From positions 1 to 64,000 of the forward strand of contig CALRPY020000006.1 of the NCBI GenBank assembly GCA_943370145.1: a DNA stretch of 64,000 nucleotides, read 5' to 3'. The DNA comes from Ga0077536 sp943370145. Its GTDB lineage: Bacteria > Pseudomonadota > Gammaproteobacteria > Ga0077536. This document shows positions 36,716-44,481 of the stretch, one piece after another. The translations under genes were made by a program, and so were the position numbers. The notes under the pieces are model-generated. The model did not search any database. It was not told where the DNA came from and worked only from the letters and a program-made list of their open reading frames with translations. How positions within the stretch are numbered: position 1 is the stretch's first letter; each line of letters starts with the position of its first letter.

Positions 36716-38110
36716 TCAGGGCGCGAGTACCGGTCTGCGCCGGTGCCAGCCGGTCGCGCGCTCGTAGGCGCCGGCGATGCGCAGGATCGTCGCCTCATCG
36801 CCGAGGCGGCCGATGAACTGCATCGCGGTCGGCAGGCCGTCGGCGGTGAAACCGTTCGGCACCGTGATGGATGGATGGCCGCTGAAGTTGGTCGGGGCGC
36901 TGTAACGCAGCAGTCGCGCGATCTGTGGCGGCGCGAATTCCTGCCGGGGCATCGCTGTCCCCGGCGACGCCGGACACAGGATGCAGTCCACGTCGCGCAG
37001 CGCATTTTCAATCAGCCCGGTGACGGCCTGGCGCGCGCGCTGGCCGCGGGCGTAATCCTCGGCGGTCACCGTGAGTCCGTATTCGAGCAGTGCGCGGAAC
37101 ACCGGGCCGTACTCGGCGGCGCGCCGGGGGAAAATGTCGCGATGGTGGAGCAGGGCGTCGACCGCGCAGGTTGCGAGCCAGTGCGCGCAGGCATCCGCGA
37201 TCCCCGTGAGAGCGATGTCGAGGATGTCGATGCCCTGGCCCTTGAGGATGAAGCAGGCACGGGACGTCGCGTCGGCCTGCGCCGAATCCGTATCGGCTGC
37301 GCAGTACGCGCGATCGATGCCGATGCGCAAGCCGCTCGCGCCCTCGGCGATCGCCGCGAGATAGTCGGCCTGCGGGTCGCGGCGGGAGGCCGGGTCGCGT
37401 GCATCGCGGCCTTCGAGGGCCGCCAGCATGATCGCCGCGTCGGCGACGCCGCGGGTCAGCGTGCCGACGTGATCGAGCGTGTCCGCAAGCGGAAAAACGC
37501 CATGGCGGGAAATCTTGCCGAACGTGGGCTTGAGGCCGACCACCCCACAGTCGGCCGCGGAAAACCGGACCGAGCCGCCGGTGTCGCTGCCGATCGCGCC
37601 AAAGCACAGCGATGCCGCGGTCGCGGCGCCGGCACCGCTGGACGACACGCCCGCCCGGTCATCGGGACGCCACGGGTTCCCCGGTGGCGTGAAGTCGGGG
37701 TGACAACCGGAGAGGGCGAATTCGCCGAGGGCCAGCTTGCCGGTGCATACGGCGCCTGCGGCGGCCAGTTTCCCGACGATCGCCGCATCGTCGTCGGGAC
37801 GACAATCCCGCGTTAGCGGCGACACGCAGCTCGTCGGGATGCCGCGCATCGCCACCAGATCCTCGATGCCGATGGGAATGCCGTGCAGCCGGCCGCGGTA
37901 GTGGCCGCCTGCGATTTCACGCTCGGCGCGCCGCGCCTGTTCGCGCGCGAGGTCTGCGGTCACGCGCAGGTAGCCGCCGATCCGGACGTCGAGCGCCTCG
38001 ATCCGCGCCAGTTGCGCGTCGACCAGTGCCACCGGCGACACCTCGCGTCGTTCGATCAGGCCGGACAGGTCGGCAATGGTCGCCGTCAGCAGTTCATCGA
38101 GGTCAGCCAT
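36716..38110 (-). CDS. amidase-signature family protein lacking the catalytic lysine
   Basis: A 464-residue amidase-signature protein. The nucleophile Ser180 (GSDTGGSVRF) and cis-Ser156 (GVSSSGAG) are present. The lysine of the triad is replaced: the segment reads GIPIGIEDL, with Glu83 (GAG, complement of 37862-37864), where active amidases have VKD/VKE. Many other family residues are kept, so the fold is intact, but hydrolysis should be strongly impaired unless another base substitutes. The ATG at 38110 has GAGGAG 7 nt upstream. The full-length gene in the first amidase of the window (8600-10039) keeps the lysine. Confidence 0.87.
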   Translation of the reverse strand: MADLDELLTATIADLSGLIERREVSPVALVDAQLARIEALDVRIGGYLRVTADLAREQARRAEREIAGGHYRGRLHGIPIGIEDLVAMRGIPTSCVSPLTRDCRPDDDAAIVGKLAAAGAVCTGKLALGEFALSGCHPDFTPPGNPWRPDDRAGVSSSGAGAATAASLCFGAIGSDTGGSVRFSAADCGVVGLKPTFGKISRHGVFPLADTLDHVGTLTRGVADAAIMLAALEGRDARDPASRRDPQADYLAAIAEGASGLRIGIDRAYCAADTDSAQADATSRACFILKGQGIDILDIALTGIADACAHWLATCAVDALLHHRDIFPRRAAEYGPVFRALLEYGLTVTAEDYARGQRARQAVTGLIENALRDVDCILCPASPGTAMPRQEFAPPQIARLLRYSAPTNFSGHPSITVPNGFTADGLPTAMQFIGRLGDEATILRIAGAYERATGWHRRRPVLAP

Positions 38111-38185
38111 CCGCAAACTCCTCGCGCAGTCGCGCCTGCAGTCCCGTTCCAGCGGCAGCGCAATCCGGGCAGCGACGAAGCGGGC

Positions 38186-38902
38186 TCACACGAGTGACGC
38201 CAGTTCCCTCAGCCGTTCGATCGTGTGGTGCGGGTCCACGCATTCCTTGCCGGACTGCAGCGGCGGCGGCAGTTCGCCATCGACGATGAGCGCCGTGCGC
38301 ATGCCGAGCGCGGCGGCGCCGGCGATGTCGTGCTCCGGCGAATCGCCGACGAACAGTACTTCGTGGGGTGCGAGGCCCGACTTCTCCAGGCACAGTTCGA
38401 AGAAGCGGCGATGCGGCTTGCATGACCGCGCCTCCTCCGAACTCGTCCAGTGGTGCAGGTAGCGGTCCAGCCCCTCGCGCGCGACCAGCGGCTCGAGCAT
38501 GTCGTCGTCGATGTTGGAGACGATCGACAGGTACAGACCGCGGCCATGCAGTTCGCGCAGGGTCTCGAGGCAATCGTCCTTGATTTCGAGGCAGCCGAAC
38601 ACGGCGTCGCGGTGCTCGTCGAGGTACCAGTCGACCAGGCCCTCGTCGATCCGGAGATCCAGCAGCGCGAGGGCGTGCGTGAACGCGTCGCGGAAGAGAT
38701 CCCGGTGCAGGTAGTACTCACGCTCGGCGTAGCGCTGCGTGATGTCCTGGATCGCGGTGGCGTAGGCGCGCTTGAGGACTTTCGCGTCGTCGAGCGCGAG
38801 GCGCGCCGCCGCCGCGCCCAGCAGTTGCCCGTGCTGGCGGGACACGTGGCGGTAGCTGAACAGCGTACCGCCCAGATCGAAGAAAACGCCCTTGATCGGC
38901 AT
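38186..38902 (-). CDS. HAD-superfamily hydrolase
   Basis: A 238-residue haloacid-dehalogenase-like phosphatase. Motif I FFDLGGTLF has the nucleophile Asp9, but the second aspartate of DxD is Gly11, a known DxGGT variant. Motif II is SNIDDD, motif III is the Lys in SCKPHRRFF and motif IV is FVGDSPEHD, all in place with a helical cap domain between. The protein is cytoplasmic and likely acts on a small phosphorylated metabolite. The start at 38902 matches the family N-terminus. It lies 75 bp upstream of the lysine-less amidase gene on the same strand. Confidence 0.85.
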   Translation of the reverse strand: MPIKGVFFDLGGTLFSYRHVSRQHGQLLGAAAARLALDDAKVLKRAYATAIQDITQRYAEREYYLHRDLFRDAFTHALALLDLRIDEGLVDWYLDEHRDAVFGCLEIKDDCLETLRELHGRGLYLSIVSNIDDDMLEPLVAREGLDRYLHHWTSSEEARSCKPHRRFFELCLEKSGLAPHEVLFVGDSPEHDIAGAAALGMRTALIVDGELPPPLQSGKECVDPHHTIERLRELASLV

Positions 38903-39098
38903 GAATGTCGTCTCGTGGAAGCGGGGGAATGCGCACAGTATACGGGACTCTCTCGCCCCGCAGCCCGGGTGCAGGAGGGTGCGTGGTCCCGGGTCGTGCC
39001 GGCCACGGCCCGTGCAAGGCCGTCCGGCCCGCGCAGTGGAGGGTGCGCCGCGGTTTCGTGTACCGTCGGGACCTGCCCACCACCACCAGGAGCGTTTC

Positions 39099-39503
39099 GT
39101 GGCAAGCAACAAGGAAATCGTCCAGCAGTGGTTCGACTGCATCGCGCGCAACGACGCGGCCGGCGCGTTCGCGCTGTTCGCCGACGACGTCGTCTATCAC
39201 CTCAAGGGCACGACGCCGGTGTCGGGCAGCTATCGCGGCCTGAAGTCCATCGTCGAGGATTTCTTCACGCCCTGGCGCAGGCAGATCGACGGCAACCTCG
39301 TCGTCACGGTCGACGAGCTGATTGGCGAGGGAGAACGCGTCGTCGCCTTGGGCCACGGTGAGGCGCTGACCGTCCATGGCCTGCCCTACAACAACGAATA
39401 CGCCTTCGTGTTCCGCGTGCGCAACGGACTGATCGCGGAGGTCAGTGAATACCTCGACACCGTGCTCGTCGAAACGGCGGCCTACGGACGCAAGCTGGTC
39501 TAG
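39099..39503 (+). CDS. SnoaL/NTF2-fold protein
   Basis: A 134-residue alpha+beta-barrel protein starting with GTG at 39099 (CCAGGAGC 6 nt upstream). Typical SnoaL-like features are NKEIVQQWFDCIARNDAAGAFALFADDVVYH, GLKSIVEDFF and the C-terminal NEYAFVFRVRNGLIAEVSEYLDT. Such folds act as isomerases, hydrolases or dehydratases on small hydrophobic molecules, or simply bind them. The divergent gap to the HAD gene is about 200 bp. Confidence 0.82.
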   Translation: MASNKEIVQQWFDCIARNDAAGAFALFADDVVYHLKGTTPVSGSYRGLKSIVEDFFTPWRRQIDGNLVVTVDELIGEGERVVALGHGEALTVHGLPYNNEYAFVFRVRNGLIAEVSEYLDTVLVETAAYGRKLV

Positions 39504-39512
39504 CGCCTGGCC

Positions 39513-40436
39513 GTGGAAGCGCGTCGCGGGACGAGGGCGCCGGTCGTCCGTGCCGCGCTGTGGATGGGTGGCGCGTTGCTGTCCCTCGCGCTGATGGCGG
39601 TCGCGGGCCGCGAGCTGGCCGCCGAGCTGTCGCCCTTCCAGATCCTGTTGTTCCGCAATGTCGTGGGCCTGGCGGTGCTCGCCGTGATCCTGGGCCCCAG
39701 CGGCTGGCGGCGTGTGCACACCGCATACCCGGGCACGCACCTCAAGCGCAACCTGCTGCATTTCCTCGGGGGTTGTGGCTGGTTTTACGGACTCGCGCAC
39801 CTGCCGCTCGCGCAGGTGTTCGCGATCGAGTTCACCGTGCCGGTGTGGACCGCGCTGCTCGCGGCGCTCGTGCTGGGCGAACGAATCACGGCCGCGCGCC
39901 GCGCGGCGATCGCCATGGGCCTCGCCGGCGTATGGCTGATCCTGCGGCCGGGCGTCGAAGTGGTGAGCCCCGCGGCACTGGCGGTGCTGGGCGGGGCCGT
40001 GGCCTACGCCGGTTCCTACATCCTGACGAAGCGGCTGTCCGCGAGCGATGCGCCGATCGTCGTGCTGTTCCACATGGCGGCAATCCAGCTTCCGCTCGCA
40101 CTGGGGCCGGCGCTCGTCGACTGGCGCCTGCCGTCGATGGCGGCCTGGCCCTGGATACTGACCGTGGGCCTGACGACGCTCGCGGCGCACTTCTGCATCA
40201 CCCGCGCGCTGGCGCTGGCCGACGCCACGGTCGTCATCCCGCTCGATTTCCTGCGCCTGCCGCTCATCGCGCTCGTCGGCTACGCGTACTACCAGGAGAC
40301 CATCGACTGGTGGGTGCTCGCCGGCGCGTCGGTGATGGTGGCCGGGAACCTGTACAGCCTCCGCCGGGAAGCCGCTTCCGCGTCGAAGCGCTTGCCTGTA
40401 CTGTCGCAGTCCACCAAGAGGGGGGCACCGTCATGA
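39513..40436 (+). CDS. EamA/DMT superfamily transporter
   Basis: A 307-residue inner-membrane protein with ten predicted helices in two EamA repeats (about 15-140 and 150-285). Segments such as LLFRNVVGLAVLAVIL, FAIEFTVPVWTALLAALVLGERI and PLDFLRLPLIALVGYAYYQE are typical of RhaT/EamA-type metabolite exporters. The GTG at 39513 lies 10 nt after the preceding stop and lacks a clear Shine-Dalgarno sequence, so translation may depend on coupling. It shares an ATGA overlap with the next gene. Confidence 0.85.
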   Translation: MEARRGTRAPVVRAALWMGGALLSLALMAVAGRELAAELSPFQILLFRNVVGLAVLAVILGPSGWRRVHTAYPGTHLKRNLLHFLGGCGWFYGLAHLPLAQVFAIEFTVPVWTALLAALVLGERITAARRAAIAMGLAGVWLILRPGVEVVSPAALAVLGGAVAYAGSYILTKRLSASDAPIVVLFHMAAIQLPLALGPALVDWRLPSMAAWPWILTVGLTTLAAHFCITRALALADATVVIPLDFLRLPLIALVGYAYYQETIDWWVLAGASVMVAGNLYSLRREAASASKRLPVLSQSTKRGAPS

Positions 40437-40924
40437 AAAAAACAACCGATGAACTCGTCGCCGAGATGCTCGACCGCGAGGCGATCCGCGATCTGCCCGC
40501 TCGCTACTGCGACTGCGTCTGGCGCGGCGACATCGACGCGCTCGTGCAGCTGTTCACAGAGGACGGCGCGTTCGTGATCAAGACCGCCGAGGGCGAGACC
40601 CGCGTGCAGGGTCGCGCCGCCCTGATCGATTTCTACCGCGTGGGGCTCAAGCACCAGCAGCGGCCGCTGATCCACAATGTCGTCGTCGATCTGAAGCCGA
40701 AGGGCCGTGCGAGCGGTCGTTGCTACGTCGATCTGCGCAGCGCCCGGCACAACATGGAACTGATGGGCGTCGGTCACTACGCCGACGAATACCGCAAGGT
40801 GCGCGGCAAGTGGATGTTCGAAACCCGCAACTTCAATGCGGTCCGCGTCGACGAGGGTCCCGGCTCGGTCACCCGCCAGGCGCCCGGCGCCAGCGCCGCA
40901 CGCCGGGCGCGCCGCGCGCACTGA
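40433..40924 (+). CDS. SnoaL/NTF2-fold protein, second copy
   Basis: A 163-residue protein starting on the ATGA overlap with the EamA gene, with AAGAGGGGGGCACCGTC ahead of it. The N-terminus (LDREAIRDLPARYCDCVWRGDIDALVQLFTED) and KWMFETRNF are typical of SnoaL-like dehydratase/isomerase families. The tail is Ala/Arg-rich. It is only distantly related to the SnoaL protein at 39099-39503. The operon with a transporter suggests processing of an imported or exported compound. Confidence 0.82.
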   Translation: MKKTTDELVAEMLDREAIRDLPARYCDCVWRGDIDALVQLFTEDGAFVIKTAEGETRVQGRAALIDFYRVGLKHQQRPLIHNVVVDLKPKGRASGRCYVDLRSARHNMELMGVGHYADEYRKVRGKWMFETRNFNAVRVDEGPGSVTRQAPGASAARRARRAH

Positions 40925-41143
40925 TCTCCCCGCGTCCGCAAGCGGCGAAGGGAATCGGGCGTGCGGCCACGGGGCGCGCAAGACACGCCCGTGGCTTGCG
41001 CACACCGCCGACGGTCTTGCGCGGGCCTTCGCATCGGCCTTGGCGCGAGCCGCGGACCCGGCGCGCCGAACCGATCCACGTCAAGTAAGCCGCGCCGCAT
41101 TGCGCCTAGGATGCGGGTACCGATCACGCAGGAGGGATTGAAC

Positions 41144-41359
41144 ATGAGCGATCGCGCAGTCATTCGCCGCCACGTCGGCGCGTTGCTCGCGGAGGCGAAG
41201 GAGACCGGCATCCCGGCCGATGTCGTCGGCCGCATGCTGCTCGACGAGGTCGTCGAGTTGTGGCGCCAGCATCGCAGCATCGACGACATCGCCGCCGAGC
41301 TCCGCTACATGATCGACAACCTCGATCCGGATCAGGACTACCCGTTCATCCGGCCCTGA
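41144..41359 (+). CDS. small helical hypothetical protein
   Basis: A 71-residue protein with GGAGGG 7 nt before the ATG at 41144, which argues for real translation. It is predicted to be almost all alpha-helical (AEAKETGIPADVVGRMLLDEVVELW) and acidic at its C-terminus (NLDPDQDYPFIRP). It is not recognised as a named family. It stands alone, 219 bp from the SnoaL operon. Confidence 0.7.
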   Translation: MSDRAVIRRHVGALLAEAKETGIPADVVGRMLLDEVVELWRQHRSIDDIAAELRYMIDNLDPDQDYPFIRP

Positions 41360-41948
41360 ACTTCGCCTCCCCAAGGTCTCCGGGCGAGGGTCGTATCAAC
41401 GTGGCGCCGTGCCGCCGGAGGCGCCCCTCACCCGCCGGCTTCGCCGTCGGCCTCTCCCGCGCGCGGGAGAGGCGATGCAGCGCGAGAATCTTCGCCTCTC
41501 CCGCACGCGCTGTCTCTTGGTCACATTCGGACGCGGGTGCCCGCGTCCACGTGCTGCTGGGCCACAGAGAACACCGAGATTAGACGAGTGGGGTTGAGCC
41601 AGCGGTCGACGGCATGGCCATTGCCCGGACCACGCTCGAAAATGCGACTTCTCCATGTCCTCCGCGCCCTCCGTGGTGAAACCCGGCGTTGCCACGGCAA
41701 CAGGCGCCGAATTTTGACCAAGAGCACGGAGGACACGGAGAAGAACGGTGAATTGCGGAATGCGCCTCTGCCGTGGCAATGCCGGCCGGGCGGCACCTGT
41801 CCACCCGATCCTCTCGGTGTTCTCGGTGTTCGGTGGCCCATCAAGGTCTGCACCCTGGTACCCGCGTCCAAATGTGACCAAGAGACAGCCCGTCCCGGGA
41901 GAGGTGAAGAAAGTCTTCAGTGTCGCGCCCCGTCCGCTGCAATGCGCC
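41360..41948. repeat. 589-bp gap with short repeats and a full MITE-like element
   Basis: No gene is supported. Short GC-rich units (CCCTCACCCGCCGGCTTCGC, GGCCTCTCCCG, ATCTTCGCCTCTCCCG) fill 41430-41508. The MITE-like element runs from 41509 to 41889 and is followed directly by CCGTCCCGGGAGAGG, another piece of the short repeat. The element thus appears inserted in or next to that repeat. Confidence 0.8.
41509..41889. mobile_element. MITE-like non-autonomous element, full copy A (381 bp)
   Basis: The ends are inverted repeats beginning GCTGTCTCTTGGTCAC and closing GTGACCAAGAGACAGC. Internally it carries nested inverted motifs (CACGGAGGACACGGAG, CTCGGTGTTCTCGGTG). Read on the minus strand it lines up almost end to end with the copy at 61115-61509. 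It has no gene, only chance frames with TEDTEKN-like strings. Confidence 0.85.
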
Positions 41949-42587
41949 TCACTGGCCTGCATCGCGTACCAGCATCACGAGGTAGCTGCCGTCGTAGAAC
42001 AGCGGCTGCCCGCGCGGCGGCAACAGCACGACGCGCGAGAACGCGGTCACGCCGACCCTGGCGACCGCCGTCCAGTACCAGCCTTCCTGGATGTTCGGCA
42101 GGGCGTGCGGGCCGGCGCCCGGCGCTGCCGACGTCGTCTGCGTGGCGACTGCCGCGAGTTCCGTGTAGGTCGGCAGGCGCCAGTCGCGGTGTCCGCAAAG
42201 CCCGGCCGCGTTGACGGCGTCGACGTAGGCCTCGGTGTTGCACGAGCGCCCGCGCATCAGTTCACGCACGCATTTCCCGCTCGTGGTGTCGCGGTAACCC
42301 GCGTAACCCCCGTTGGTCGCGGGATTGCCGTCGTAGGGTGTGTAGGTCCAGCGGCGGTCGCGCAGCCCGCCGTCCGCCGTCTTCACTTCCCAGGTGAGGC
42401 CCGTGCGTTCGTCCCGCGAGCAGGTCCAGGCGGCTTCCGGCGCCCCCGCCGCGAGCGCTGCGCCGTCAACGCCGAGGCGCGTGTAGGGGCCCGCCGTGCC
42501 GGCCGGGCCGCCCAGCAGGCAGCCGGCCGCGAGCGCGGCCGACCACGAACGCAAGGTCCGGGTGCGCCCCTCAGTGCGCGGACGCAT
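41949..42587 (-). CDS. secreted DUF1566 (Lcl C-terminal) domain protein
   Basis: A 212-residue protein whose ATG at 42587 lies inside the end of the upstream Vgb-type gene (17-nt overlap). A signal-like hydrophobic stretch (SAALAAGCLLGG) is followed by the DUF1566 pattern: ERTGLTWEVKT, RDWRLPTYTELAAV, EGWYWTAV and a C-terminal SYLVMLVRD. Four to five cysteines suggest disulfides in the envelope. The family, related to C-type-lectin-like FGE folds, has no clear function. The overlap implies co-expression with the haem/propeller protein. Confidence 0.8.
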   Translation of the reverse strand: MRPRTEGRTRTLRSWSAALAAGCLLGGPAGTAGPYTRLGVDGAALAAGAPEAAWTCSRDERTGLTWEVKTADGGLRDRRWTYTPYDGNPATNGGYAGYRDTTSGKCVRELMRGRSCNTEAYVDAVNAAGLCGHRDWRLPTYTELAAVATQTTSAAPGAGPHALPNIQEGWYWTAVARVGVTAFSRVVLLPPRGQPLFYDGSYLVMLVRDAGQ

Positions 42588-44307
42588 CGGCCGCGGCGAG
42601 TGCACTGGCCGTCGACGGACCCGGGTCGATGCAGATCAGCTCCGGCACGCCGCCTTCGAGCGCCGCGGCGGGAATCGGATTGTTCGACGTGCAGGCCCAG
42701 CCTTCCTTGGTGAAGCTGAAGTCGCGCGTGTAGGTGCCCTTCGTCGGCATCGGGTAGGCGACGAAGCGCTTCTCCCTGGGCAGGAAGCGCCACGACACGT
42801 CGAGCATCGTGTCGTTGACCCAGACTTCCTGCGTCACCGGGTTCACGGCGAGCGCATAGGGCGCCGCGATTTCGCCGGGCGCATATTCCGGAAGCTTGTG
42901 GATCTCGGCCTTCCACTGCGCGACGTCGATCGCCGCAATCGCGCCGTCCGAAAAGCCGGCGACCCACAGCGTGCCCGCGGCGTCGAAGCGCATGCGGCGC
43001 GGCCCGCGCACCGGCGAATCGTATTCTGTGACCTCGAGGGTCTTCGGATCGATGCGCCCGATCTTGTCCGACGCCAGTTTCGAGTACCACACGCCGCCAT
43101 CCAGCGGGCTGACGTCCACGCCGTAGGGGACGGTCGTGCCCGGCGTGCTGAGCGAAGGCGTGTCGGGCAGGTTGATCACCTTCGACTCGCCGGTCTTCGG
43201 ATCGAAGCGGCCGACCTGGTTCGAGAATGCGATGCTGAACCAGACGATGCCTTCCTTGTCCGCGCGCACGGTGTGCGGGTACAGCGAATTGCCGCCCACC
43301 GCATGGCTCTTGAACGAACGGGTGCGCGGATCGAAGACCGTGACGGCGGAGCCGATGGAATCCGTCATGTAGATGTTGCCGTCCGGTCCCTCGACGAGGC
43401 TGTGCGGTGCGCGGGCGATGGTCAGGCCGTAGGGCGCGGGCAGCCCGCGCTTCGTGAACTCGCCGCCGGGACCGGCGCCCTCGTCGGGCAGCTTGAGATG
43501 CACCGTCTCGCCGGTCTTCAGATCGGTCTCGAGCACTTCGCCACCGAACATGTCCGACATGTAGACCTTGTCGTAGCGGTGCGAATACTCGGCATCGTGC
43601 GGCACGACGCTGCCGGGCAGCTTCCACACGTGGACCTTCGCCTGGTAGATGAGCGGATCGGTCGGCACGACCGGCTTCGAGGTCGCGAGCCTGCCGTCGA
43701 AGGCCTGCGCGAGCATCGCCGACCGATGCTTGATCGATTCCATGTCCGCGTTCGCGAGGTAGCCGTGCATGCGTTGCACCGACGGCACCCAGCCCTCGGC
43801 CGGACGTTGCCAGCGCGTGAACTCGTTGCCGAGCTGGTGGCAGGTGAGGCAATCGCGCGCGAAGTTGCCGCGCGAGTACGGTGCCTGCTCGTCCTTGTCG
43901 AAGGCGATCAGCGAGAAGTGCGACAGCGCCGGATGGTCGTCGGACAGCGCCTTCGGATCGGTCAGCGGCGTCAGTGCGACGTCCTGTTTCAGCGTGTCGC
44001 TGGCGCCGATTTCGAGCGGGCGCAGGTCGTCCTTGTGGTAGCGTTTGCGCACGCGCAGTTCGAGCTTGCCGTCGAGCTTCGTCGTCATGGCGTAATGACC
44101 GCCGGCGTCGGTGTAGACGGATTCCATGATCCCCTGCGGGCTCGACAGGCTCACGATCGCGCCGTCGACCGCGGCGCCGTTGGCGGTCACGGTGCCGGCA
44201 ATGCTGCCGGCGTGGGCGGCGCCCGCCGCCGCGACGAGCAGCGGCAGGGACAGGGCGATGGGCCCGAATGACGGAACGGGGCGGCGCCCCTTCGAACTGG
44301 CTTGCAT
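42571..44307 (-). CDS. secreted streptogramin-lyase-like beta-propeller with single CxxCH haem motif
   Basis: A 578-residue protein with a signal peptide (about 1-33). A carboxypeptidase-regulatory/Ig-like domain (about 34-115; GSIAGTVTANGAAVDGAIVS) is followed by a haem c motif CLTCH (Cys153, Cys156, His157). The C-terminal seven-blade Vgb-type propeller (about 220-560) has repeated blades such as VEGPDGNIYMTD, KEGIVWFS and AAGTLWVAGF. The motif would allow covalent haem in the periplasm; Vgb-type propellers otherwise include virginiamycin lyases. A redox or binding role on an organic substrate is possible. The ATG at 44307 has GGGGAG 7 nt upstream. The gene downstream overlaps it. Confidence 0.83.
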   Translation of the reverse strand: MQASSKGRRPVPSFGPIALSLPLLVAAAGAAHAGSIAGTVTANGAAVDGAIVSLSSPQGIMESVYTDAGGHYAMTTKLDGKLELRVRKRYHKDDLRPLEIGASDTLKQDVALTPLTDPKALSDDHPALSHFSLIAFDKDEQAPYSRGNFARDCLTCHQLGNEFTRWQRPAEGWVPSVQRMHGYLANADMESIKHRSAMLAQAFDGRLATSKPVVPTDPLIYQAKVHVWKLPGSVVPHDAEYSHRYDKVYMSDMFGGEVLETDLKTGETVHLKLPDEGAGPGGEFTKRGLPAPYGLTIARAPHSLVEGPDGNIYMTDSIGSAVTVFDPRTRSFKSHAVGGNSLYPHTVRADKEGIVWFSIAFSNQVGRFDPKTGESKVINLPDTPSLSTPGTTVPYGVDVSPLDGGVWYSKLASDKIGRIDPKTLEVTEYDSPVRGPRRMRFDAAGTLWVAGFSDGAIAAIDVAQWKAEIHKLPEYAPGEIAAPYALAVNPVTQEVWVNDTMLDVSWRFLPREKRFVAYPMPTKGTYTRDFSFTKEGWACTSNNPIPAAALEGGVPELICIDPGPSTASALAAADASAH

Positions 44308-44481
44308 GATGAGCTCCCCGGGCGTGGCGCCGTCTGGGCGGCGGCCGCGACCACAATCGTTGTTATGCCGTCGGCATGGACGGTGCACGTGAGCGGGGTT
44401 TCGCCGTACCGCTCGCGAATCGCCAGCTAACTTAGCGCAAAGGCTGGCTGGCCGTCATCGGGCCCGGTTAGTCTGTCGCCC

